Source of the DNA: Cepaea nemoralis
Taxonomy: Eukaryota > Mollusca > Gastropoda > Stylommatophora > Helicidae
Reading direction: 5' to 3'
Assembly: GCA_014155875.1 (NCBI GenBank)
Contig: JACEFZ010018363.1
Span: forward strand, 114,501-178,500
DNA length: 64,000 nt
This document shows, piece by piece, positions 56,201 to 64,000 of the stretch. The stretch's first letter is position 1; the number at the start of each line of letters is the position of its first letter. Both the position numbers and the translations under genes were made by a program. Under the pieces are notes generated by a model, which saw nothing but the letters and a program-made list of their open reading frames with translations, searched no databases and had not been told where the DNA came from.

Positions 56201-59200
56201 GGAGATTCCGGCATTCTAGTCATTCGGCCAACCACTCCTCTCTAAGGGCGTGTAACCTTGTAAGATTGATCGACAAATGATGCTTAAGTATAGATACAGT
56301 TGTCATGGCAGAGTGTACCAATGGGTAGACTGATTTCAAAATGAAATATAAAACGTCATTGATGCACGACAAGGCCCGTCCTAATACGGCTGCGCATACA
56401 GTAAATCACAATCTAGAAAACGAAAGCAATGGCAAACTACTGAACGTAAACTTGACCGGGAATCACGAACAGCCAAACAATTATGGGGTTGACTACTACG
56501 TCCTGTAATGATATGCAACTACCCTTTTATACAGTGGATACACCATGTCCTCTAAAATGTGAGGTCTTGAAACATGCAATATATTAGCTGAGACCTCGCG
56601 TCATCGGACTTTCACTTGTTTGTTAGTTGATAATGATTACTGGAATGTAGCTGGTTACATGAAAGATTCCTTGCCTATGTTTCCAAATTGCAAGTGTTGC
56701 GATAAACAAGACATAACTTACAGTTTCGGTGTAAAGGTTTGCAGTTGACAACGAGGTAGTGTAGGATGTGAAATAGTGGTTTAAGGTCACACCCAAAACC
56801 GTTTTCCTAGAAGGCGTCAACAAGCTAGAGGACAGGTGGAGCAAATGTGGTCTTAAGTAAAGTGACTATGTTGAGAAATGACACATACAAAATGTCTTGT
56901 TCGCACTATTGCGAAACATTTATTCGTAAAGTTCATGTTACTTAATCACTGCCCCTAGTATATTACGATCTCTTTCTAAGTGGTATATTCGTGATCCTGC
57001 CACAATCCGATCTTCTATTCTGCACATGAATGTTGGTAGAGTCATGGTACTTGTTTTAGTCATTATATCAATAGCTTAAATACATTTAATAACTATTAAT
57101 ACGTTTACATATATATATATATATATATATTAAAAAAATTATACGTTTAAAGTCATGGGAAAAGGAATAGCGCAGTCACTTAAGAGTTAGAAAAAATTAT
57201 TCTGTAAGAGATACTGTGAGGAGATACAAAGTCAGCAATCAATCACTAGTTTGGAACAGGAATTCAAGTAGAAACAGTTACATTAGCTTTCTATTAATAA
57301 AAAAAAATAATTCGGGTGAGTGTGTAAAATTTTCACTATATACTACTTACTTGAATTAGTATTGAATAACTAGAAATATGCATCATCATGATTATTAGTA
57401 CAGGTCCCTGTGTCACACTCTTCCCCAGTGTTATCTGATCTGCCTGCCCTGGGAGTCTCGCCACCAGATCTCTTTCTTATTATGTTTTCTTTCACTGTTG
57501 TTATGGTTTCTTTGCAAGTTTTGCGGAAGGTAGTTTGCCATTGCTTTCCTTCTGGGCAGTGACTGCACCAGTCGGTAGCCATAGCCATTGTCTATACTGA
57601 TGAGATCATCTGCCTATCGCCGCAGAGTGCAGACCATAACCAACAACAATCTGTCGACTGCTCTCAGACTCCATCCATCACCTGCTTCCATGCTTCCATC
57701 CATCCATCATGTGCCATGCCGGTAAGCGTGGGCGGTCATGTTCTGCCATCTCACTCGATCAACAGAGTCGTGGATCAGTTCCGTGTTTCTGTCTCGACCA
57801 TGCCACAAGGCCAAGCCATCCAGATACTTGTTTCTAGGTCTTCCCCTTGGTCTGTTCCCCTCGATCTTACCAGTTGTCACCAAGTTCTCCAAATCATTTC
57901 TTCTCATAACATGCCCAAAAAATTGTGACTGTCTACGTCTAATGTCTCGATCAGTTTACGATCTTCATTTGTTTCTTGAAGGACTTGTTCATTGGTCTTT
58001 CTGGCTGTCCATGGTATTCTTTGCATTTTCCTCAGAAACCACATTTCTACAGCCATCAGATGTTTTTCAGCCTGGCTGCTCATTGTCCAAGCTTCACATC
58101 CATATAAAAGTACAGGTTCTATGTAGCATCTCAACATTCTTTTTCTCGTTTCAATTGACATCTTTTTATTGGTCAGTATGTTTTTCATCTTGCTAAAGGC
58201 TACTTTTGCCATGGCGATCCTTGTTCTAATCTCTTCAAGGCATCTCCCATCAGATGTTATTACTGTTCCGAGATAATTGTACCTATTCACTTGTTGAAGA
58301 ATATTCCCATTTACTTGTATATTACACTGTGGTATTTCGTTCTTCCTAGTGACGACCATAATCTGTGTCTTTTTACAAGTGAACACAACATGATTTTCTT
58401 GGCATGTGTAAAGAAGGTAGTTTGCCATTGCTTTCCTTCCCAGCAGTGACCATACTGGTCAGTGACCGTAGCCATTGTCTCCTCAAAAAAGGAGATCCTC
58501 TGCCTACCGTCGTGAAGGTGGAGACCATAACCTACAACTATCTGTCGGCTGCTCTTCATCTTCATCCACCACCTGCACCCATGGCTTATGGTAACCCTGA
58601 TCGGGGGGCTAAACGGGTACTCCACCTTGCCCAAGGGTGTCCCGTAGGCTAGCGGAGGGAAGGAGACGCCTTACTTCTCCTTTGATATCGGATACCCCTA
58701 CCCCGCTGACCCCCTATTTGTTTAACCTGTACGCCGTATAATGAGAAATTTAAGACATGATATAAACAGGGAGCTATATTATGCCCTAAACATCGGTGGC
58801 AATGACATACCAGAGATTCGGCATGCTGATGATACAGTATTGCTATCCACAACACAGAATTGTATAGAGAACCTAATAGCCACATCCCAATGAATAGTGA
58901 AAATCACAACTTATGTCTTAACATAGCAAAAACACAAATAATGCATACAGATAGAACTACTATGAAGAAATAAATATATGTTAATGAGGACAAATTGGAG
59001 GTGGTGGAAAATTTTGAATATCTTGGGTCATTGATTACCAACAACGGTGACACAATGAAAGAAATTAAACGACGACTATCAATTGCTCTTCAAAAACTAA
59101 AACAAGTGAATAGATTATGGAGTGGGATAGATAGAACTACCAAAATTAGATTTTTAAGAGCATGTATCTTTCCCATTGCAACATACGCATGTGAGACCTG

Positions 59201-59747
59201 GACACTTACTAAACAAGCTAAAATGTTATAGACGAGTTTAAAGAATATATTGGGTTAAGAAAAGAACAAATGCATCCATACTTCAAGAGCTGAATATTGA
59301 CGAGGGTTGGCTATTAAAGATGATAAAACAATGAAAATTGAAATATTTTGGTCACTTGAAACGTCACGAATGGTTGGGGAGAACAATAATGGAGGGGTAT
59401 ATGCCTGGGAAGAGAGGAAGAGGAAGACCAAAGAGAAGATGGGTGCAGGATGTGGCTGATGATCTCCAGATGGGTGTATCGGACGCGGGACATCTTGCTT
59501 ATGATCGAGAGGTTTTCCGGAAGGTTGTTATGGGAGCGAGGTTTGCAACGGATATACTACTGAATGAATGAATGAATGAATGAATGAATGAACACAACAT
59601 ACCGTTGTCGCCACCATACTGCATTATAATTTTGAGGACTTATACTGCCATTGAAGACCGACCAGCGCCACCTATCTACGAGATATGCAAATGGCAGCAA
59701 GGCGACCTTTTCTAAAGCCGTGCGCAACTGATAATTCATCTCCTGAT
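47110..59747 (-). CDS. ACE: ACE-like gene 2 (peptidase M2 family), 3' half
   Basis: Exons, in transcript order, 59,747-59,603, 54,775-54,677, 48,101-47,979 and 47,299-47,110 join into 185 residues ending in TAG, with no stop or frameshift. Junctions are GT-AG and all three introns are phase 2, exactly as in gene 1. Blocks: LPFAYLVDRWRWSVFNGS, LQGVSPPVHR, FDPGALYEIAANKPYIK, YFLSTILQFQ, GPLHKC, LGSSVPWQTAL, AMLEYFQPLLELL. About 63% identical to gene 1 by hand count. The introns are 4,827, 6,575 and 679 bp; the second contains the 3.8-kb minisatellite. Upstream exons, including HExxH, are not visible to 64,000. No C-terminal membrane anchor. Confidence 0.88.
47300..47584. other. gene 2 intron c-d (part)
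   Basis: Part of the 679-bp intron. The minus-strand translation around 47,400-47,560 is faintly LINE-A2-like. Nothing firm. Confidence 0.35.
47585..47830 (-). mobile_element. SINE-F copy in gene 2 intron
   Basis: On the minus strand the head contains GACGATGGGGTTACGG and a B-box-like GCGTTCGAAACACAAC; the body has TTTGCCATTGCTTTCTGAGA on the plus strand. Near full length. Confidence 0.75.
47979..48101 (-). CDS. ACE: ACE-like gene 2, exon c
   Basis: The acceptor TGCTTTTTTCTTCCAG ends at 48,102; the donor GTATCA starts at 47,978. Reads (K)YFLSTILQFQILKSLC, GPLHKCDLRNSTAAGNKL(R). 123 bp, the two Cys 12 residues apart as in gene 1 and ACE. Confidence 0.92.
48256..50000 (+). pseudogene. LINE-A copy, RT core deleted, with element B inside
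   Basis: Pieces: NIKLMHKRIHDITKKGTHTS (pre-RT), IINALEEYRI (RT start, 48,640), then element B, then YETGDTPPELCDSIFVTIPK, ECDQYRTISIMSHITRNLLQ, REEQCVFVEGKGSVNIVYLL. At about 49,300 it jumps to the post-palm region (TDYGRHH, YLGIVITSDGRCYGEIRTRI), so the YADD box is lost. A G17 run lies at 48,485-48,501. Many stops. Confidence 0.75.
48680..48990 (+). mobile_element. element B copy with (AACC)n/(AACT)n tail
   Basis: Inserted between CAGACTGCTG (48,670-48,679) and CAGACTACTG (about 48,991-49,000) in LINE-A, a 10-bp duplication with one mismatch. It starts near ATCGACGATGAACTGT, contains GGCATTCTGGCGGCGG and CACTGGCACAGGAACGGAGC, and ends in a tetranucleotide tail. Other copies at 50,100-50,345 (-), 13,860 (+) and inside 16,640-16,962. 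Confidence 0.7.
50100..50345 (-). mobile_element. element B copy
   Basis: On the minus strand the sequence from ATCGACGATGAACTGTGG to CACTGGCACAGGAATGGAGC and GGGTACGACCCGTTGCC matches the copy at 48,680. Minus-strand open frames of 64-71 codons cover it but have stops in the other copies. Confidence 0.7.
50346..50480 (-). mobile_element. SINE-E body, head missing
   Basis: On the minus strand CGGTTCACGAGTG, GAGTTCTTGCTTTGTGCGA and GACCGAGCCATGTGAG match the body of the SINE at 5,120-5,352. It abuts element B, so the two may form one longer composite. Confidence 0.6.
50505..50660 (-). mobile_element. CR1-like LINE 3' UTR module with (CGTT)n tail
   Basis: GGCCCGTCTGACATTCTGCC and CTTTATTTTCAAAGGGTTAA match 18.66-18.79 kb almost base for base. 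The tail is (GAAC)n on the plus strand (50,515-50,551). Confidence 0.75.
50661..50808 (+). other. possible LINE 3' end with (TTCG)n tail
   Basis: Ends CTTCAATAAAGTTTG then five TTCG units, a polyadenylation-like end with a tetranucleotide tail that runs directly into the minisatellite. Confidence 0.4.
50810..54612. repeat. 24/48-bp higher-order minisatellite, about 3.8 kb
   Basis: The core (about 50,886-54,230) is some 70 copies of a 48-bp unit made of two diverged 24-bp halves, GCATGTCTGTCACGACCCTT-CTAA and ACATGTTTGTCTTCACCCTA-CTCA. Both flanks (50,812-50,885 and 54,230-54,612) consist of 24-bp monomers only. Because 48 is divisible by 3 and three of six frames lack stops, it yields spurious open frames of 1,050 (+) and 947 (-) codons; a 4-bp duplication near 51,472 breaks several of them. 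It lies in the intron of ACE-like gene 2 between exons b and c. Confidence 0.95.
54677..54775 (-). CDS. ACE: ACE-like gene 2, exon b (substrate-pocket exon)
   Basis: The acceptor TAATTACTGCTTTCAG ends at 54,776 and matches the gene 1 acceptor region for 15 bases; the donor GTATGC starts at 54,676. Reads (R)CALQGVSPPVHR, DDAFDPGALYEIAANKPYI(K). As in gene 1, Leu, Glu and Lys replace Lys511, His513 and Arg522 of human testis ACE, while the tyrosines of PYIKY remain. 99 bp. Confidence 0.9.
54776..55539. other. gene 2 intron a-b, nothing recognised
   Basis: A/T-rich intron sequence, no named repeat. Confidence 0.45.
55540..55735 (-). mobile_element. LINE C-terminal fragment
   Basis: The minus strand reads LTKSRINRTTQNFHWNPRDK and LRDLDKEMNDIGRTKVTSND, DRVVW, the post-RT tail (W-N-P-x-x-K-R....D-L-x-K-E) of another widespread LINE group. 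Confidence 0.6.
55736..56135. other. gene 2 intron, nothing recognised
   Basis: Contains a poly-T run near 55,962-55,977 and a poly-A run near 56,005-56,016. No gene seen. Confidence 0.4.
56140..56245 (-). mobile_element. tRNA-like SINE head (third type)
   Basis: On the minus strand GAGTGGTTGGCCGAATGACT (A-box-like) and GGGTTTGAATCC (B box) are about 45 bases apart, with a variable-arm-like insert. A pyrimidine-rich segment follows. No CCA-ready acceptor stem, so more likely a SINE head than a tRNA gene. Confidence 0.5.
56330..56520 (+). mobile_element. SINE-F copy, head decayed
   Basis: Contains GAAAGCAATGGCAAACTACT and GAACGTAAACTTGACC, ending TACGTCCTGTAATGATATGC. Confidence 0.75.
56521..57399. 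other. gene 2 intron, nothing recognised
   Basis: A/T-rich; a short (AT)n run at 57,110-57,131. No gene or named repeat. Confidence 0.45.
57400..57695 (-). mobile_element. LINE leader fragment
   Basis: On the minus strand, AGACAATGGCTATGGCTACC and GGAAAGCAATGGCAAACTAC match the LINE leader found at 58,400-58,520 and 63,600-63,720. Confidence 0.55.
57696..58720 (-). pseudogene. LINE-A internal-deletion derivative (leader fused to RT C-terminus)
   Basis: Read 58,720 to 57,700. A leader (58,720-58,390) joins directly to the post-palm RT region: CKKTQIMVVTRKNEIPQC, YLGTVITSDGRCLEEIRTRI, YIEPVLLYGCEAWTMSSQAE, WFLRKMQRIPWTARKTNEQV, NDLENLVTTGKIEGNRPRGR, WQNMTAHAYRHGT and stop, then ATGG-type units. 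Endonuclease and most of RT are absent. The C-terminal frame 58,428-57,904 is unusually clean. Confidence 0.8.
58730..59592 (+). pseudogene. RTE LINE 3' half with (ATGA)n tail
   Basis: Reads ELYYALNIGGNDIPEIRHAD (catalytic box H-A-D-D), VVENFEYLGSLITNNGDTMK, ACIFPIATYACETWTLTKQA, KYFGHLKRHEWLGRTIMEG, RGRGRPKRRWVQDVADDLQM and DILLNE, followed by stops in an (ATGA)n tail (59,560-59,592). A few frameshifts. Antisense to gene 2; the tail stops about 10 bp from the splice donor of gene 2 exon a. Confidence 0.82.
59603..59747 (-). CDS. ACE: ACE-like gene 2, exon a (first visible)
   Basis: The acceptor GTTGTCTTATTCAG ends at 59,748; the donor GTATGT starts at 59,602. Reads (D)QEMNYQLRTALEKVALLPFA, YLVDRWRWSVFNGSISP, NYNAVWWRQ(R). 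145 bp with the same phases as gene 1. Identity to gene 1 is highest across LPFAYLVD.WRWSVFNGS. Confidence 0.92.
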
Positions 59748-59805
59748 CTGAATAAGACAACGTAATTTTGATGTCATATTGAAACAAACACTATGTGCCC
59801 ACTGT

Positions 59806-59806
59806 T

Positions 59807-59843
<37 letters not shown>
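59806..59843. repeat. (GTT)n microsatellite
   Basis: About 12 GTT units upstream of gene 2 exon a. Confidence 0.95.
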
Positions 59844-59845
<2 letters not shown>

Positions 59846-59924
59846 TGGCAATGTAATTAGAGCTGTTATAGCTTTAGTTACCGCCATGATCTCTATAATC
59901 AGACTACTAGTTGTTACCGCAGCC

Positions 59925-60160
59925 GGTCTCTCTGGCCGAGGGGTTACAACACTTTCTCCGTAATCCCGTTTATCACGCAGAGTCTCGTAGCAGGGCGAGA
60001 GCTGGGAGCGGTTCGACCCCCGCTGGTGACTTGCGGGATAACTGAGCCGGCCGCTCAGAAAGCAATGGCAAACTACTGAGCGTAATCTTGCCAAGAAATC
60101 AACATACAGCTGAAAGATGCTTGATGTTGACAGCGATGTCCTGTAAAGGATATGCAAAAC
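59925..60160 (+). mobile_element. SINE-F copy with intact-looking tRNA head
   Basis: The head has CTCTGGCCGAGGGGTTAC (A box) and GCGGTTCGACCCCCGC (B box) about 60 bp apart; the body follows with CAGAAAGCAATGGCAAACTA, ending GTCCTGTAAAGGATATGCAA. The best copy for defining the family. Confidence 0.8.
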
Positions 60161-60174
60161 ATTTAGTTGTTACC

Positions 60175-60480
60175 GCAAAGGCACCGCAGACTTCAGCCAT
60201 AGTCCTTTCTACGATCTTAGCCGCAAAAGCCCAATAGCTCTTCACCTGTCGTCAACCAGGCCCACCTGTGTAGATAAATATCTCACCTTCAGATGAATTC
60301 TCATGTATCAAGGCCTACTTCTGCCTCCACAGTTACCGGATGTTATTGTCTGTACTCCGTATCCAGGATGCTGACAATGATGTGCTGAACTCTAATGGTA
60401 CTTGTATCCATCCTTAACCAGGTTCTCTGTCATTACCTATTGAAAAATGTGCTCGGTCAGACGCATCCAAAATGTTCCTT
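60175..60480 (-). mobile_element. LINE-H RNase H region, strongly decayed
   Basis: CCTGTGTAGATAAATATCTC and GAGAATTTTCCT-like order of words match the RNase H start of the copy at 35.8-35.9 kb, but the match is patchy. Confidence 0.35.
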
Positions 60481-60915
60481 TTATTAAACCTGAACACCAA
60501 ACTTACACTTAAACGGCCTTGTGGTTTCCTTTCTATGAATGCCTGAATGCTTGAAACTTTAACAGAAAGTATGGAGTTCCTCTCATCGTTGCTGCCATTA
60601 AACAGAGCTTCGGGTGATGTATTTCCTGTTGGGTTTCGTTACACTTTACAAGATAAAGTACAACACTGATTTTGGTATATTTTTGTTATTTTAGTAGCGA
60701 AATTCTAAATCAGTGGAAGAAATAGTTTTCTTAGGTAACACTACATACTCACTTTTACAGGCAAAACCACACATACAGATTTATATAATAAAGCGCTCCT
60801 GGTCGAATTAGGCCCGTGGTGAAGAATGTTTCCCCATTTCTCAAGAGATGATCGGAATAAAACCACACGGTACACACAGTTCCGAATCTGGAGTTGCAGA
60901 AGTCGAGAGAAGACA
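60481..60915. other. no gene recognised
   Basis: No feature recognised. Confidence 0.45.
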
Positions 60916-60923
60916 TGTTATAA

Positions 60924-61376
60924 CAGTGGTTCTCAACCGGTGGGGAAGGGAATTTAAGGGTTTCCGGGGGGGGGGGGGGGGGGGGTGAATGAAGATCATT
61001 TCAAGTTTGCGTTAATGCAAGAACCGATTACTTGATATTGTTTTTCCCTTCATACTTTACAGTTATGTACGTCTCATTCTTCTAAAATTCATTTTATAAA
61101 GTAAGTAGACCCACAAATCATGTTTTATGTGGATGTCTAGACTTGTTTTAGTATATGCTATTAAATTTACCTTCCAATTTTACGTATACTGTGTAGGGGT
61201 GGGGGATTTTTAGATAGGAAATATGAAAGGGGGGGGGGGGGGAATGACGTTCTGAAAATACGGTGAATGTGGGCGGGGGCACGGGCCAAATTTTTGATAG
61301 GAGGGGCGGAGGGGGGAATGACATTCTGAAAATATGGTGAAGGGGGGCACGGGCCAAAAAAGGTTGAGAACCACTG
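60924..61376. mobile_element. hAT MITE copy 3, TSD TGTTATAA
   Basis: Starts CAGTGGTTCTCAACCGG and ends GGTTGAGAACCACTG (15-bp inverted ends). The perfect 8-bp duplication TGTTATAA is at 60,916-60,923 and 61,377-61,384. G runs at 60,966-60,985 and 61,231-61,242. A ~90-bp G-rich block near the right end is partly duplicated (GAATGACGTTCTGAAAATA and GAATGACATTCTGAAAATA). Confidence 0.95.
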
Positions 61377-61436
61377 TGTTATAACAACCAGTAGTCTCGC
61401 GGGCATAACCCGTCCGAGAGGCTGTCGTGCACTAGA

Positions 61437-61610
61437 ATGTCACTCCAGGCAGGTGATGATACACAAGCACTAGAAACTGTTAACCTGGTGCAAGCTTCAG
61501 GCAACCATTCTGTGCAGGAAATGGTGAGACCTGGAATAGTATTTACAGATTCTTCGCTGGCTGTTGAAGATGAGGACGGAGTATGTATGGGCATGTTACG
61601 AGTGCTGTGA
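61437..61610 (+). CDS. small hypothetical ORF, 57 aa
   Basis: ATG at 61,437, TGA at 61,608-61,610. Acidic, non-repetitive composition (MSLQAGDDTQALETVNLVQA, ending VEDEDGVCMGMLRVL). It starts just beyond the MITE. No family recognised. Length is within chance expectation, and no splice or promoter support is visible. Confidence 0.2.
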   Translation: MSLQAGDDTQALETVNLVQASGNHSVQEMVRPGIVFTDSSLAVEDEDGVCMGMLRVL

Positions 61611-61917
61611 AGACTGTTCTTGACTCAACTCAATCCAAATCAAATATTCACCACACCTATAAAAATTGTAGGCGTTCCTAATATTTTAGTAGATCCGTAT
61701 GTACGTTACACACATTACACATTCCTAGGCCACTGAAAAGTTGAAAGAGTAGGCTAAATTGTCCAGTCCAGGTTAAATGTCAAAATTAAAAAAAACATAT
61801 CAATAATAGAATATTTATCGTATGACTTGTTCGAATACTTGCACTTATCGATTCTTATTAGTATTGCAGAGTCTGAGGAGCTGTATAGCTCCCCCTTGTG
61901 TAAGTAATGGCTAGTGA

Positions 61918-61934
61918 TTTTCTAACAACAACAA

Positions 61935-62032
<98 letters not shown>

Positions 62033-62075
62033 GCAGCAGCAACAGCAGCAGTAACAGCAACAACAACAACAACAA
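61918..62075. repeat. (AAC)n/(AGC)n compound microsatellite
   Basis: Alternating AAC and AGC triplet blocks, about 48 units. Poly-Thr/Ala, Val/Ala and Leu frames are artefacts. Confidence 0.95.
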
Positions 62076-62274
62076 AACACACACAGGTCTATTACAGTGA
62101 GTAGTCGGATCCCTTTTCGTTAAGCCCAACTTCTTCAAGTAATCGAGATTCCTAACCGACAATTCGATAGCACCACCAACAGCGTCCAGAAAGGCTGGAA
62201 AGATAACACATACAACACCATGTTAATATATGTCTACATGTACATGCTCATGAACATAAGCAAATAGATGTTAC

Positions 62275-62658
62275 GAGGGCAAGTTAATACGTAAGTCACA
62301 AATGGCTGTAGAAAAAAATAACTAAATATGATAACAACTTGAAACCAGTTTATTTTTATACATACATTGTCCCTTTATTTCTCAACATAATTTCCACCAA
62401 CATTGATGCACTTATCCCATCGTTTTATGAGTCCTTCCAAACCGGCTGCATAAATCTGCGTACCTTGTTTTTCATTTACCCGCCATCCCACAGAACTGTG
62501 TGACTTACTTATTGACTCGTCCTTGTAACGTTTTCTACCCAACTATGCACTACTTTACGGGAAATCGCTAGGGGCTAAGTGCGCTCAAAACCTACCTTGG
62601 CGGGAGGCATTTCGCGAATGACGCTGAACTTGAATGTGAAGTGAAAACGTTGTTTCAA
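62275..62658 (-). pseudogene. mariner transposase C-terminal relic
   Basis: The minus strand reads SVGWRVNEKQGTQIYAAGLE, GLIKRWDKCINVGGNYVEK and stop, the usual C-terminus of mariner transposases (W......Y..G...L..RWDKC....G.YVEK). Further 5' the sequence matches the loop of the foldback at 11.1-11.6 kb. It is cut at 62,655 where LINE-G begins. Confidence 0.65.
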
Positions 62659-62999
62659 CTACTTGCTTCTGTCTGGAGTTGGAGCTTCAGTATTCTTTCA
62701 GTGCCATCACTTGGTGGTGTGATGAACTTAAGCAGCTTGTTTCTGATAGCAAAGCCAAATCTATGCTCCCAGGTCTCTCCGCACGGCTTGCCATGCCAGT
62801 AGAAAGTGAAGTCCCTCTCATGTATGGTTCCAGATTCTGAGAGTCTGGTCTCTTGCAGGGCGACAATGCCTATCCCCTGTCTGAGTAGTTCGTTGTTTAT
62901 CACTGCTGTTTTACGGGCATCGACAATCTCAAATAGATCGTCTGAGATGCCAGGGGTCATGGTTCTTACGTTCCATGTTCCCAGCCTTAGAGCCGATTT
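62655..62999 (-). pseudogene. LINE-G endonuclease N-terminal fragment, second copy
   Basis: The minus strand reads LRLGTWNVRTMTPGISDD (across a frameshift), GIVALQETRLSESG, WHGKPCGETWEHRFGFAIRN and PPSDGTERILKLQLQTEAS, nearly identical to 23.9-24.2 kb, and stops at 62,655 by truncation. Confidence 0.85.
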
Positions 63000-63925
63000 T
63001 TTTTCTTGTTGCTAGGTGTACAAGTTGCGGTCCATGTGTCAGGATTTTGTCCCTAAGCTCCATACACCCTCAGGAGCAGATGAGCGAGACAACACCCTAT
63101 TGACTGGGAGATGTCCAGCTTAGGCGGGAGGCAGCTGTATAGTGAGATACATTTATCTCTCCCACCGTCGGAAGTAGCCCCTGGCGCCTTGTTCTACGCC
63201 AATCGAGCATTAAGACTTATAACCGATAACTGCTGTTTCCCGTGGTGTGTCGCCGCTGTTACGCGGTGCTGAAGTGGCCTCTTCAGGGCATAAACTGGAC
63301 AATGAAATGCGAAGAACCAGGTGTTTCCCAGTAGCAAGTTGCCCCTCTCCACATTACCAATGTTGACCATGGGAAAGGCAATAGCCAATGCAGCTTGGCA
63401 TCGGTGCCTACGCTGGAGTTGCCAGAACTATGTTGTTTACAACATGGAATTGCCTTAGGGACCCCATCTCCGGATTTGTCCTCAGAGTTTACTCCCGAAG
63501 CCTTTCCCATATGGGTATACCCGCAAGGCAGCGGAGGTTTGAGAGCTAGAGTTTCCTCTCTTAGAAGAGATATCAACCAAGGCTGACGAGCCTCCTCTGC
63601 CCGGAAATCAATAAGGAGGGAAGTCTGCCATTCTTCCTTCCTGGCAGTGACCATACTGATCGGATGACCGTAGCCATTGTCTCTATTGAGAGATTCTTTG
63701 CCCACCCGCGCTGACTTGAAACCATAACTAACAACTATCTGTCGGCGGCTCCCAAGTCGGATCCACCATCTGCTCTAATGGCTTCACGTTACCCTGTTGG
63801 GGTGGGTTGGGGAGGGGGGAGGTAAACATGTACTCCACCTTGCCCAAGGGTGTCCTGTAGGCTAGCAAAGGGAAGGAGGCATCTTAGTTCTCCTTTCAAG
63901 GGGAAACCCGTAACCCGCTACCCTG
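63000..63925 (-). mobile_element. LINE-G leader, second copy
   Basis: Reverse of the 23,160-23,768 leader, including ACGGTCATCCGATCAGTATG, GGGTATACCCATATGGGAAA and CCAAGGGTGTCC. It carries about 210 bp (63,190-63,400) absent from the other copy, which probably suffered a deletion there. Confidence 0.75.
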
Positions 63926-64000
63926 ACAGAAGACCACTATATACACGGAGAAGCCCTGATAAGAAAATACTTAATAAAATTGTCTACGTAACTATTAATA

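Noticed and set aside
59925..60020. tRNA gene on the plus strand
   Set aside because: Same reasoning: B box good, but it is the head of SINE-F with several related copies.

Overview
The window is animal nuclear DNA, most likely from an invertebrate. It shows short exons separated by kilobase introns with GT-AG boundaries, many decayed non-LTR retrotransposons, hAT and mariner relics, tRNA-derived SINEs and very abundant microsatellites. I cannot assign a species. There are no operons, rRNA genes or CRISPR arrays. Almost every long open frame is a transposon remnant or a by-product of a tandem repeat.

The host genes are two paralogous, convergent (tail-to-tail) genes of the angiotensin-converting-enzyme (ACE, peptidase family M2) family; only their last four coding exons lie inside the window. 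Gene 1 (+ strand) has exons at 9,406-9,550, 10,856-10,954, 14,282-14,404 and 19,911-20,100 (stop). Gene 2 (- strand) has exons at 59,747-59,603, 54,775-54,677, 48,101-47,979 and 47,299-47,110 (stop). Exon lengths (145, 99, 123, 190 bp) and intron phases are identical in the two genes. The joined 185-residue tails are about 63% identical by my hand count. Both lack the substrate-binding Lys and His of active ACE and carry Lys for the chloride-ligand Arg, so they look like catalytically divergent ACE relatives. The HExxH exon is not visible and should lie outside the window.

Repeat families named here: LINE-A (endonuclease plus RT, ends in tetranucleotide repeats; relative A2), RTE (ends in (ATGA)n), LINE-H (RT plus RNase H), LINE-G (long leader, endonuclease, RT), a CR1-like LINE known from its C-terminus and 3' UTR, SINE-F and SINE-E (tRNA-headed), SINE-N ((GAA)n tail), and element B.

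Layout. 0-9 kb: LINE fragments, a complete but dead hAT element (1,991-4,628) inserted in LINE-A, an RTE relic split by SINE-F, and a long LINE-A copy. 9.4-20.1 kb: gene 1, whose introns hold a perfect 28-bp hairpin, a mariner foldback, a 29-bp minisatellite, LINE-A, SINE-F and a CR1-like tail. 20.5-21.4 kb: a 29-bp minisatellite just 3' of gene 1. 22.7-46.7 kb: intergenic transposon country with LINE-G, LINE-H, hAT MITEs, a nested stack at 35.1-42.7 kb and a Helitron-like element containing a polypyrimidine tract. 46.8-59.7 kb: gene 2, with degenerate copies of the same 29-bp repeat at its 3' end and a 3.8-kb 24/48-bp minisatellite in one intron. 59.8-64 kb: SINE-F, an hAT MITE, a mariner relic and a second LINE-G copy.

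The transposons interact through nesting. Seven insertions carry clear target-site duplications (three hAT MITEs, LINE-H, SINE-N, a solo LTR, SINE-F), and an autonomous-type hAT and a LINE-A stub add two more, so a relative order of insertion can be read.
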